Source: Pseudomonadota bacterium
GTDB lineage: Bacteria; Pseudomonadota; Gammaproteobacteria; Burkholderiales; Burkholderiaceae_C
Length of the DNA stretch: 17,941 nucleotides
Direction: 5' to 3'
Assembly (NCBI GenBank): GCA_023418355.1
Contig: JAEZZU010000073.1
Location: 1-17,941, forward strand
Each line of letters begins with the position of its first letter. Within the stretch, counting starts at the first letter, position 1. The position numbers were made by a program, and so were the translations under genes. The notes below the pieces were generated by a model. The model was not told where the DNA came from. It searched no databases and worked only from the letters and a program-made list of their open reading frames with translations. Positions 7,473-14,053 of this stretch are shown one piece after another.

Positions 7473-8413
7473 ACATCCGATTCCTAGAGACTGTTCTTTG
7501 GCTGGCGAAGTTGCGCACGTTGAAGGCAACGGCCGAGCAGATGTGCATTACGCACACCGCCATCTCGAATCGCATCGATGCACTAGAGCAGGATTTAGGA
7601 GTCAAGTTGTTCGAGAAATCTGGTCAGGGGTTTGAACCCACCCCTGACGGCGCTCGATTCATTGAAGAGGCTGAGCTTATTGTCGAGGCGTATCACAAGC
7701 TGCGGCGCAAGATGCTCGACCCGTCAAAGCTTCGGGGAAGCCTGCGCATCGGCTTGGCCACCACCTTGATTTCGACTGTCTTCCCATACCTGGTGAAGAC
7801 GCTGCGAGGCGAATATCCATACGTCTCGTTGTCTGTCACCGTAGATATGGCTGACCGCCTGCTGCGGGATCTGAAAGGTGGGCGGCTTGACCTGTTGCTG
7901 GTCGCATCCTGGCCGCAGGATCCTCATTACGAGGTTGTGCCTCTGTGCAGCTTCGCAATGGGCATGGTGGCAAGCCCGGCCCTCAGCATCGATTGCAGCA
8001 AGCCATTAACTCTGGACCAGATTGCTAGCCACCCCTTCATTGGCTACCCGTCTGGAACTGACTCTCAAGCCCGCGTTGAATCGTACTTCTCTGGCGTAGA
8101 TCAAGTCGCTGGCGTGCATGCATCCAACGGCATGCAAGGCAACGTGCAGCTTGCGGTCGCCGGTTTGGGCATCTCGGCGGTTCCCATCGTTTCAGTGAAA
8201 GCCGAGTTAGACCAAGGCCGGCTGGTCCTTCTACCGACCGTTAAACCCTACGCCAGCGTGCACTACGCAGCGATCTTCTCCCGTGACGGAAGTAACGAGC
8301 TTCCGCGAGCAGTTGCAACCCTTTCACGGCAGTCCGCTGCCAGCTTTTGCGAAGCAGTGGACCCCTCGCAAGCCTGGCAAGACCACCCCACACATTCCTC
8401 GGACCAACAATGA
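7469..8413 (+). CDS. LysR-family transcriptional regulator
   Basis: The 314-residue protein has the usual LysR layout. The N-terminal winged HTH (about residues 1-62) reads FLETVLWLAKLRTLKATAEQ, then THTAISNRIDALEQDLGVKLFE. A helical linker follows, then a periplasmic-binding-fold effector domain from about residue 90 (GSLRIGLATTLISTVFPYL). The ligand is unknown. It lies inside a same-strand cluster: ATGA overlaps join it to the dioxygenase upstream (7469-7472) and the amidase downstream (8410-8413). A regulator embedded and translationally coupled in its probable target operon would be autoregulated with it. The palindrome at 6383-6405 is a candidate binding site. Confidence 0.95.
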   Translation: MNIRFLETVLWLAKLRTLKATAEQMCITHTAISNRIDALEQDLGVKLFEKSGQGFEPTPDGARFIEEAELIVEAYHKLRRKMLDPSKLRGSLRIGLATTLISTVFPYLVKTLRGEYPYVSLSVTVDMADRLLRDLKGGRLDLLLVASWPQDPHYEVVPLCSFAMGMVASPALSIDCSKPLTLDQIASHPFIGYPSGTDSQARVESYFSGVDQVAGVHASNGMQGNVQLAVAGLGISAVPIVSVKAELDQGRLVLLPTVKPYASVHYAAIFSRDGSNELPRAVATLSRQSAASFCEAVDPSQAWQDHPTHSSDQQ

Positions 8414-9225
8414 AAGTCTCCCTCATTCAAATGAACTCTGTGCCCGACAAGGCGCAGAACTGTGCCGATGCAGACCGCATGGCGCGGCTCGCGGTCGACC
8501 AGGAAGGTGCCGAGTTCGTCTCGTTCCCGGAACACTTCGACTGGCACGGCGGCACGGTGGCCCAGAAGGTCGCAGCTGGCGAAGGCTTCCAAGGCGGCCC
8601 GGCCTATGACATGTGCCGCAAGCTTGCTGTCGATTGCCGTATCCACGTCCACACCGGCAGCTTCTACGAGACCACCGAAGACAAAAAGCGCGTCTACAAC
8701 ACCAGCGTCATCTTCAATCCCAAGGGCGAGGAGATCGGGAGGTATCGCAAGATTCACCTGTTCGACATCACCACGCCCGACGGAATGCGCTATGGCGAGT
8801 CCGACGCGGTTGCACCGGGGACCGAGACGGTGGTCGTCGAGGTCAACGGCTTCAAGCTGGGCATGGCTATCTGCTACGACCTGCGCTTCCCCGAGCTCTT
8901 CCAGCAGCTGACGAAGAAGGGTGCGGACGTGATGCTTCTGCCCGCCGCCTTCACCTTGCAGACCGGCAAGGACCATTGGGAGGTGCTGTGCCGTGCACGC
9001 GCCATCGAAACGCAGAGCTACTTCCTGGCCCCGGCCATGATTGGCCAGTTCGACCAAGGCGGTGAGAAGCGTAACACCTATGGTCACTCTCTCATCTGTG
9101 ACCCCTGGGGACACGTCATCGCGAAGGCTTCGGACGAAGTCGGCCCGGTCTCTGCAAGGCTCAACAAAGAGCTCATTGCGAAGGCCCGCAAGGAAATCCC
9201 CCTGCAGTCGCACAAGGTGATCTGA
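8410..9225 (+). CDS. Nitrilase-superfamily amidase (omega-amidase / Nit-like)
   Basis: The 271-residue carbon-nitrogen hydrolase has the complete Glu-Lys-Cys triad: E41 (FPEHF), K114 (RYRKIHLFD) and C155 (AICYDLRFPEL). The sequence is closest in style to the omega-amidase / Nit2 / deaminated-glutathione amidase branch, which hydrolyses the amide of 2-oxo-acid amides such as 2-oxoglutaramate and releases ammonia. The true nitrilase WGCWEH-type signature is absent. It is cytosolic, with no signal peptide. The ATG at 8410 overlaps the LysR stop; an in-frame start 63 nt upstream gives a longer protein but loses the family N-terminus MKVSLIQMNS. The RraA-like gene follows after 1 nt. An amide-containing substrate for the cluster is a reasonable inference. 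Confidence 0.92.
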   Translation: MKVSLIQMNSVPDKAQNCADADRMARLAVDQEGAEFVSFPEHFDWHGGTVAQKVAAGEGFQGGPAYDMCRKLAVDCRIHVHTGSFYETTEDKKRVYNTSVIFNPKGEEIGRYRKIHLFDITTPDGMRYGESDAVAPGTETVVVEVNGFKLGMAICYDLRFPELFQQLTKKGADVMLLPAAFTLQTGKDHWEVLCRARAIETQSYFLAPAMIGQFDQGGEKRNTYGHSLICDPWGHVIAKASDEVGPVSARLNKELIAKARKEIPLQSHKVI

Positions 9226-9226
9226 A

Positions 9227-9895
9227 ATGAAGAAGTTCCGTATCGGCCCTATGCCCGAGCCCGTCTCGGAGTCCGTCAAGCAGCGCTTGTCTGAAGTCGA
9301 AACCGCCACGGTGGGCCACTTCCGCCACTGGGGCTTCATGGATGCTCGCATCCAGGCACTCGGCCACACCAAGAGACTCGTGGGCACAGCGGTCACGCTG
9401 GCTCTTCCTGCTCAGGACTCGACTCTGTTGCACCACACGCTTGGGCTTCTCAAGCCAGGCCATATCGTTGTTATCGACCGCCTTGGAGACCGCAAGCACG
9501 CCTGCTGGGGCGGTGGCGTGACCTATGCCGCGCACAAAGCCGGTGCCACGGCGGCCATTGTGGATGGCATGTGCACCGACCCGCTGGAAATTGCGGATCT
9601 GCAGTTTCCGGTCTGGTGCCGAGGCATCTCGCCCATCACCACCCGCATCTACAACCTGGGCGGGATGCTCAACCACCCCGTGTCGTGCGGCGGCGTGGTC
9701 GTGAACCCGGGCGACATCATTCTTGCTGACGAGAACGGTGTCCTCGTGATTCCACCCGACGAGGTCGAAGAGGTTGCCGAGGCCGCGCTGGCCAAGCAAG
9801 CGCGTGGCAGCGAAAACATTAAAAAGCTGGCAAACGGCGCAAAGCTAGGTGACTTGTCGGGTGCGAGCAAGTTCATCGAACAAGACGCAGCGTAA
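9227..9895 (+). CDS. RraA-like / HMG-aldolase-fold protein
   Basis: This 222-residue member of the RraA / 4-hydroxy-4-methyl-2-oxoglutarate aldolase fold shows the family landmarks: LVGTAVTLALPAQDSTLLH, LKPGHIVVIDRLGDRKHACWGG, AAIVDGMCTDPLEI, FPVWCRGISP, VNPGDIILADENGVLVIP. True HMG/CHA aldolases split 4-hydroxy-4-methyl-2-oxoglutarate into two pyruvates and carry an Arg-Asp pair in DGxxRD; here the pair is T117-D118. The Asp ligand is kept but the catalytic Arg is missing from its usual place, so activity may differ (decarboxylase, tautomerase or lyase of a related oxo acid). Its start is 1 nt after the amidase stop, implying translational coupling. A role as an RNase E inhibitor is unlikely given this metabolic context. 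Confidence 0.85.
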   Translation: MKKFRIGPMPEPVSESVKQRLSEVETATVGHFRHWGFMDARIQALGHTKRLVGTAVTLALPAQDSTLLHHTLGLLKPGHIVVIDRLGDRKHACWGGGVTYAAHKAGATAAIVDGMCTDPLEIADLQFPVWCRGISPITTRIYNLGGMLNHPVSCGGVVVNPGDIILADENGVLVIPPDEVEEVAEAALAKQARGSENIKKLANGAKLGDLSGASKFIEQDAA

Positions 9896-9921
9896 GAGCT
9901 GCACGCCAGAAAAACTACTTC

Positions 9922-9943
9922 GGAGCCAGGAATCACTGGCTTC
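9922..9943 (+). other. Intercistronic hairpin before the binding-protein gene
   Basis: GGAGCCAG (9922-9929) pairs with CTGGCTTC (9936-9943), one wobble, loop GAATCA. It lies in the 71-nt gap between the RraA-like gene and the TctC gene, followed by a C run and the GAAGGA ribosome-binding site. With no T tract it is not a terminator. Such stems can stabilise the downstream message so that a binding protein is made in excess. Confidence 0.4.
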
Positions 9944-9966
9944 CCCCCCACCGAAGGACTTCAATC

Positions 9967-10938
9967 ATGCGCTATGTCTCCCGTATCGCAGCCGCAGTGC
10001 TGCTCGTCACCTCGTTCGCTGCACACGCCGAATGGCCTGAGCGCCCCATCAAAATCATCGTGCCGTTCCCTGCGGGCAACTCCTCGGATGTGTCTATGCG
10101 CATCCTTGGCGAAAAGTTGGGAACGCGTCTTGGTCAACCAGTGGTGATTGAAAACCGTGTAGGGGCAAGTGGCCTCGTAGGCACGACGGCTGCAGCGAAA
10201 GCGCTGCCTGACGGCTACACGTTGGCCATGGGCTCCACGGGACCGCTGGCGATTGGCCAGTGGCTGCGGCCAGGAACGATGCCTTACAGCCCGACAACAG
10301 ACTTTGTAGCCCTTGGTGCTGTTGCCTATGCGCCCCAGGTGCTCACCGTGCGCGGAAATCTGCCTGTCGCTAACTTCAAGGAATTTCTTGCGTACGCCCG
10401 CAAGAGTGGCCCTGCGCTGAACTATGCCTCGAATGGCAACGGCACAACGCCGCACCTGGTGATTGCTCAACTGGTCAGCCAAGCTAAGTTGAATGCGGAG
10501 CACATCCCGTTCCAAGGGGGGGCGCAAGCACTTACGAGCTTAGTCGGTGGGCAGATCGACTTCATCTCGGACAATTTTCCTGTGGTCCAGTCTGCAATCT
10601 CCGCCGGCCGTGTGAAACCGCTTGCGGTGACATCGGCTAAACGCATTCCGTCGTTGCCTGACGTTCCGACGATCGTTGAGCAAGGGATTCCTGGCTTTGA
10701 CTACCAAGGCTGGATTTTGTTGATCGGTCCGAGTAAGTTGCCAGCGGCTATTGCCGCTCGCCTGAACACCGAAGTCGAAGCCATCATGAAGATGCCCGAC
10801 GTCCGTCAACGCCTCAACGAACTGGGCCTTGTGCCCATGGACATGCCCAAATCTGAATTGGCCGGCTTCCTCGCCTCTGAGTCGAACAAGTGGAAGGAAG
10901 TCGTGAAGGTGTCGGGCGCCGCCGAGACCACCCGATAG
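9967..10938 (+). CDS. Bug/TctC-family periplasmic substrate-binding protein
   Basis: The 323-residue protein has a signal peptide (MRYVSRIAAAVLLVTSFAAHA, cut about residue 21 or 22). It shows Bug-family hallmarks: WPERPIKIIVPFPAGNSSDV at the start of the mature chain, ENRVGASGLVGT, LPDGYTL, and the SLPDVPTIVEQGIPGFDYQGW segment. The family binds carboxylates and amino acids through conserved water-mediated contacts. No TctA or TctB membrane components lie in the window, so it is an orphan, as most Bug proteins of Burkholderiales are. A GAAGGA site lies 8 nt before the ATG. It follows the RraA-like gene at 71 nt and is probably in the same operon. Its ligand should be the pathway substrate or a degradation product. 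The porin gene was probably next before the IS481 insertion. Confidence 0.95.
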   Translation: MRYVSRIAAAVLLVTSFAAHAEWPERPIKIIVPFPAGNSSDVSMRILGEKLGTRLGQPVVIENRVGASGLVGTTAAAKALPDGYTLAMGSTGPLAIGQWLRPGTMPYSPTTDFVALGAVAYAPQVLTVRGNLPVANFKEFLAYARKSGPALNYASNGNGTTPHLVIAQLVSQAKLNAEHIPFQGGAQALTSLVGGQIDFISDNFPVVQSAISAGRVKPLAVTSAKRIPSLPDVPTIVEQGIPGFDYQGWILLIGPSKLPAAIAARLNTEVEAIMKMPDVRQRLNELGLVPMDMPKSELAGFLASESNKWKEVVKVSGAAETTR

Positions 10939-10989
10939 CACTCTCCGTTAACAAGCACCTATGGCAAAGCACTGGTTCGTGTGACCAGC

Positions 10990-11157
10990 TTTGCCTGACG
11001 ACGGGGGGAGCCTATCGCGTAATTCCGAAGAACCTTCTACCAGCCGACTTATCCCGCTCGCATCTCGGAGCTGGGAGGGCTCGCTGTTGCTTTGCTCCTG
11101 CTCCTCCGCTACTGGCCAACCACTTTCACGCCAGTTGGGACAGGTTTTGCCTGACGA
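10990..11157 (+). repeat. 12-bp direct repeat in unexplained intergenic DNA
   Basis: TTTGCCTGACGA occurs at 10990-11001 and again at 11146-11157. The region 10939-11170 lies between the binding-protein stop and the left end of IS481. I find no gene in it: frames through it look non-coding. The repeat pair may be the footprint of an older insertion or a duplicated regulatory element. This DNA would have been the porin leader before the insertion. Confidence 0.45.
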
Positions 11158-11170
11158 ATTTGAACGTAGA

Positions 11171-12241
11171 TGTTGGGTCCCGGATGATTGGCTACTTAAA
11201 AGCAAGCGCCCCTTGCTCCATGGCCGAGAGGTGCTGAAGGCAGTTCTGGCAACATGGCAAGCCTCTGCCAAGGAGCTGTCATGCTGATCACTCTGCACAA
11301 GAACGCCACCACTACGCCTGCTACCCGTTTGGCACTGCAGCAAGCCATCGGCACCGACCGGGAGTTGGCCCAGCAATACGGCATTGGTGTGGACACCGTG
11401 CGCAAGTGGCGCCACAGGAGTACGGTGCATGACGCAAGTCATACGGCACACCGGTTGCAAACGACGCTCAATGCAGCGCAAGAAGAGCTGGTGATCTATC
11501 TGCGCACTCAATTGCTGCTGCCCCTCGATGATTTGCTGGCGGTGGTGCGGGAGTTTATTGAGCCAGAGATGAGCCGCTCTGCCCTGGACAGGTTGCTGCG
11601 CAGGCGAGGTCACTCCAGACTTGCAGCACCGCCCAAACCAGACAGCGAGCACAAGCCCTTCAAAGCCTATGAGCCGGGCTATGTCCATATCGATGTGAAG
11701 TACCTGCCCCAGATGCAAGATGAGGACAAGCGCCGCTATGTGTTTGTGGCCATCGACAGGGCGACCCGCTGGGTATTCATTGCCATAAAGCAGCACAAAA
11801 CGGCAGCGTCAGCCAAAGCCTTCCTGGCAGTAGTGCGCAAGGCTGCACCGTTCAAGATTCGCACCATCCTCACGGACAACGGTAAAGAGTTCACGGACCG
11901 GCTGTTTGGAAGCCGCAGCCGCCAGCCCACGGGTGAGCACGAGTTCGACCAACTGTGCCAAGCACTGGGCATAGAACACCGACTGACCAAGCCCAAGACG
12001 CCACAAACCAACGGCATGGTGGAGCGCTTCAATGGACGACTCAGCCAGGTGCTGCGCTCTCATCATTTCAATAGCGCTGAGGACCTGGAGAAGACGCTGC
12101 ACCGGTTTGTCTGGCTGTACAACCACCACTTGCCGCAAAAGGCACTGGGGCATGAAGCGCCAGTGCAAGCGCTCAAAAACTGGAAGGTGAAAGTGCCTGA
12201 TTTATTCGTAAAAAACGTACGCAATCATCCGGGACCTGACA
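11171..12241 (+). mobile_element. Intact IS481-family insertion sequence
   Basis: The 1071-bp element is bounded by ~20-bp imperfect inverted repeats. The left end, 11171-11190, begins TGTTGGGTCCCGGATGATTG. The right end, 12222-12241, is the reverse complement of TGTCAGGTCCCGGATGATTG, with 2 mismatches. Termini are TG...CA, and a 6-bp duplication flanks it. One transposase gene fills it. It has landed 10 bp before the porin ATG, in the same direction as porin transcription. Clean ends and an intact frame indicate a recent insertion. Confidence 0.9.
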
Positions 12242-12246
12242 CGTAG
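11281..12246 (+). CDS. IS481-family DDE transposase
   Basis: The 321-residue transposase has an N-terminal HTH (ALQQAIGTDRELAQQYGIGV, then VDTVRKWR) and an RNase-H-fold catalytic core. The triad is D138 (GYVHIDVKYL), D199 (TILTDNGKEF) and E248 (NGMVERFNG), spaced as in IS481 members. The ATG at 11281 has AAGGAG 5 nt before it; an in-frame ATG at 11254 has none. The last sense codon (ACG, 12241-12243) straddles the element's right edge and the TAG stop lies inside the target duplication, so the IS itself supplies no stop codon. The stop is 5 nt before the porin start codon, so porin expression may now depend on read-through from this gene. Confidence 0.95.
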   Translation: MLITLHKNATTTPATRLALQQAIGTDRELAQQYGIGVDTVRKWRHRSTVHDASHTAHRLQTTLNAAQEELVIYLRTQLLLPLDDLLAVVREFIEPEMSRSALDRLLRRRGHSRLAAPPKPDSEHKPFKAYEPGYVHIDVKYLPQMQDEDKRRYVFVAIDRATRWVFIAIKQHKTAASAKAFLAVVRKAAPFKIRTILTDNGKEFTDRLFGSRSRQPTGEHEFDQLCQALGIEHRLTKPKTPQTNGMVERFNGRLSQVLRSHHFNSAEDLEKTLHRFVWLYNHHLPQKALGHEAPVQALKNWKVKVPDLFVKNVRNHPGPDT

Positions 12247-12251
12247 AGACT

Positions 12252-13313
12252 ATGAAAAAAACTATTCTGGCGGCGTTGCTCGTCGCTTCCGGTGTTGCGC
12301 AAGCGCAGTCGTCTGTGACCATGTTCGGCATTATTGATGCCAACATCCAGTACGGCACGGGCAGTACGTCGAATATGACCCAGATGGGCTCCGGTGGCCT
12401 CAATGCTTCGCGTTTCGGCTTTCGTGGTCAAGAAGACTTGGGAGGCGGGTTGTGGGCGGGCTTCTGGCTGGAGTCCGGTTTCTTGACCGACAGTGGTACC
12501 GGCACAGCCACAAACACCAACAACACCTCCAGTGGTGCGACTGCAGCAGGTCCGCTAGTGTTCGGCCGTCGCTCGACGGTGAGCTTGGGTGGGAATTGGG
12601 GCGAGTTGCGATTGGGCCGTGACTTTTCGTCTCAGTACCAAAACCGCGTCACCTACGACCCCTTTGGCAACAACGGTGTCGGTGCTACGCAGGCGTTTAT
12701 CGGCGCGTTGGCAGGTCCCACGACACGTGTTTCGAACTCGGTGACCTACTTCGCGCCGCAGAACAGCCTTGGCATCTACGGCCAAGCTCAGGTGTATCGC
12801 GGTGAACAGCCTTCCACCGCTGGTGCGACAAAGAACGATGGCAACGGGTTGACGGGACGCATCGGATGGCGCAACAGTTCCTTCGACATTGCGGTGGCTC
12901 AGGGCCGTACCAAGTACGCGATCACGGCAACCCTCGGTGACATCACTTCAACCAACATCGGCGCACGGTACGACTTCAAGGATATCAGCGTCATGGGGGC
13001 CTACTTTCGCGACAAGGTCGAGACAACCGCAGGCTTGGTTGGCAAGGGAGGGCACGTCGCAGGTATCTGGCGTGTTGGCGTCGGGGAGGTCAAGGCGATG
13101 TACTCGTACTACGAGACCAGCGCTGCTGGCAATCCCGAAACGAAAAAGCTCTCGCTGGGCTATGTCCACAATCTTTCTAAGCGCACAGCTCTCTACACCA
13201 CAGTCGCGCGAGTGAACAACAGCGGCGGTGCTACAGCGGCGCTCAACGGCTCAGTTACCCAAGCCAATCGGTCTTCGTCAGGCATGGACTTGGGCATCCG
13301 CCACTCTTTCTGA
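12252..13313 (+). CDS. Burkholderiales-type trimeric outer-membrane porin
   Basis: The 353-residue general diffusion porin has a signal peptide MKKTILAALLVASGVAQA (cleavage near residue 18). The mature N-terminus is QSSVTMFGIIDANIQYG, followed by SRFGFRGQEDLGGGLWAGFWLESGF and FGRRSTVSLGGNWGELRLGR, typical of Porin_4 (Neisseria/Bordetella/Comamonas). The C-terminus is the beta-barrel signal ending IRHSF. It forms a 16-strand trimer pore for small, often anionic solutes. In this context it probably admits the pathway substrate to the periplasm for the Bug protein. No strong ribosome-binding site is visible; TAGAGA just upstream is shared with the IS481 target duplication. IS481 lies only 10 bp upstream of the ATG and separates the gene from its original leader. 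A strong terminator follows. Confidence 0.95.
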   Translation: MKKTILAALLVASGVAQAQSSVTMFGIIDANIQYGTGSTSNMTQMGSGGLNASRFGFRGQEDLGGGLWAGFWLESGFLTDSGTGTATNTNNTSSGATAAGPLVFGRRSTVSLGGNWGELRLGRDFSSQYQNRVTYDPFGNNGVGATQAFIGALAGPTTRVSNSVTYFAPQNSLGIYGQAQVYRGEQPSTAGATKNDGNGLTGRIGWRNSSFDIAVAQGRTKYAITATLGDITSTNIGARYDFKDISVMGAYFRDKVETTAGLVGKGGHVAGIWRVGVGEVKAMYSYYETSAAGNPETKKLSLGYVHNLSKRTALYTTVARVNNSGGATAALNGSVTQANRSSSGMDLGIRHSF

Positions 13314-13346
13314 GCCCTAGGCTAGCGAGGCTTCTCTCCAAGGTTT

Positions 13347-13378
13347 GGCGCAGGTGCGAAAGCACCTGCGCCTTTTTT
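13347..13378 (+). terminator. Rho-independent terminator after the porin gene
   Basis: GGCGCAGGTGC (13347-13357) and GCACCTGCGCC (13362-13372) form a perfect 11-bp stem with a GAAA tetraloop, followed by TTTTTT (13373-13378). It ends the porin transcript before the convergent dadR-like gene. On the minus strand no T run follows, so it acts mainly one way. Confidence 0.95.
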
Positions 13379-13457
13379 ATTCGAGACTTCTCGTGCGTCT
13401 AGGCTGGGCCTTTCAGCACGCAGTGGAAGCATGGTGGACTAAGCCACCGACTCGCCG

Positions 13458-13925
13458 TTATCGATCAAGCGGCAGGCTATGGGTCTCCTTCACCTCTTCC
13501 ATCACGACAACGCTACGGGATTCCGCTGCAATCGGCAGGTTCTTCAAGATTTTCCCGAGCAGGTGACGGTACTCGCTCATTCCACGCAATCGGCACTTGA
13601 CCAAGTAGTCGTAGTCGCCGGAGACCAGATGTGCCTCCATGACCTCTGGCATGTGAGAAAGCGCTCTCTTAACTTTGTCAAAGACGTCGTCAGACTTTGA
13701 CGCCAACTTGATTTCGACGAACACCAACAGAGTCCTGCCGAGCGCCTCCGGTGAAAGGCTCGCGAAGTAGCCTTGAATCACGCCTTCGCGCTCCATCCTA
13801 CGCACACGCTCAGAACAAGGTGATGCAGAAAGTCCAACTTTCTCAGCCAACTCAGTCATGGAAATGCGACCGTTGCGCTGCAGGGCATCAAGGATCGCAA
13901 GGTCAATTCGGTCTGTTTGGAACAT
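13458..13925 (-). CDS. dadR: Lrp/AsnC-family regulator (DadR-like)
   Basis: The 155-residue regulator has an N-terminal HTH (MFQTDRIDLAILDALQRNGR, then SMTELAEKVGLSASPCSERV) and a C-terminal RAM/AsnC ligand domain containing HLVSGDYDYLVKCRL. It is divergent from dadA, as in dadRAX loci where the Lrp-type DadR responds to L-alanine or other amino acids and activates dadAX. The symbol rests on this context. The frame extends back to an ATG at 14006, but the family N-terminus FQTDRIDLAILDALQ matches the ATG at 13925; the upstream extension would run through the likely operator. It probably controls the dadA promoter from the 128-bp shared intergenic region. Confidence 0.88.
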   Translation of the reverse strand: MFQTDRIDLAILDALQRNGRISMTELAEKVGLSASPCSERVRRMEREGVIQGYFASLSPEALGRTLLVFVEIKLASKSDDVFDKVKRALSHMPEVMEAHLVSGDYDYLVKCRLRGMSEYRHLLGKILKNLPIAAESRSVVVMEEVKETHSLPLDR

Positions 13926-13972
13926 TCGCTGCGGGATACCGGTTCGGGAAAGAAAAACAGTAGTTGATGCAA

Positions 13973-13988
13973 TATTTTTGGAAAAATA
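13973..13988. promoter_or_regulatory. AT-rich dyad between dadR and dadA (likely Lrp-type operator)
   Basis: TATTTTT and AAAAATA are perfect inverted arms separated by GG. The AT-rich two-fold symmetry fits Lrp/AsnC binding preferences, and the site lies between the two divergent starts, 48 bp before dadR and 66 bp before dadA. No binding data are available. Confidence 0.55.
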
Positions 13989-14053
13989 CAGTGAAATCCA
14001 CCGCAATGAATTCCATAGACTCGATGCATCTACCGTAAATCATAGAGTATTCC

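Larger units (their letters stand above)
11165..12247. repeat. 6-bp target-site duplication flanking IS481-type element
   Basis: CGTAGA lies directly left (11165-11170) and directly right (12242-12247) of the inverted repeats. This marks the insertion as a simple, complete transposition. A 7-bp reading (ACGTAGA) is possible if the right end is one base shorter, but the TG...CA ends favour 6 bp. Confidence 0.85.

Noticed and set aside
6549..7529. 326-residue minus-strand frame over the dioxygenase
   Set aside because: The plus strand has the full HxD...H metal triad and a good ribosome-binding site; the minus frame has no domain.
8263..9396. 377-residue minus-strand frame over the amidase
   Set aside because: It is antisense to an amidase with a complete Glu-Lys-Cys triad and shows shadow composition.
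10948..11796. 282-residue minus-strand frame spanning the spacer and the IS481 left half
   Set aside because: It crosses the IS boundary and is antisense to the DDE transposase; it has no recognisable motif.
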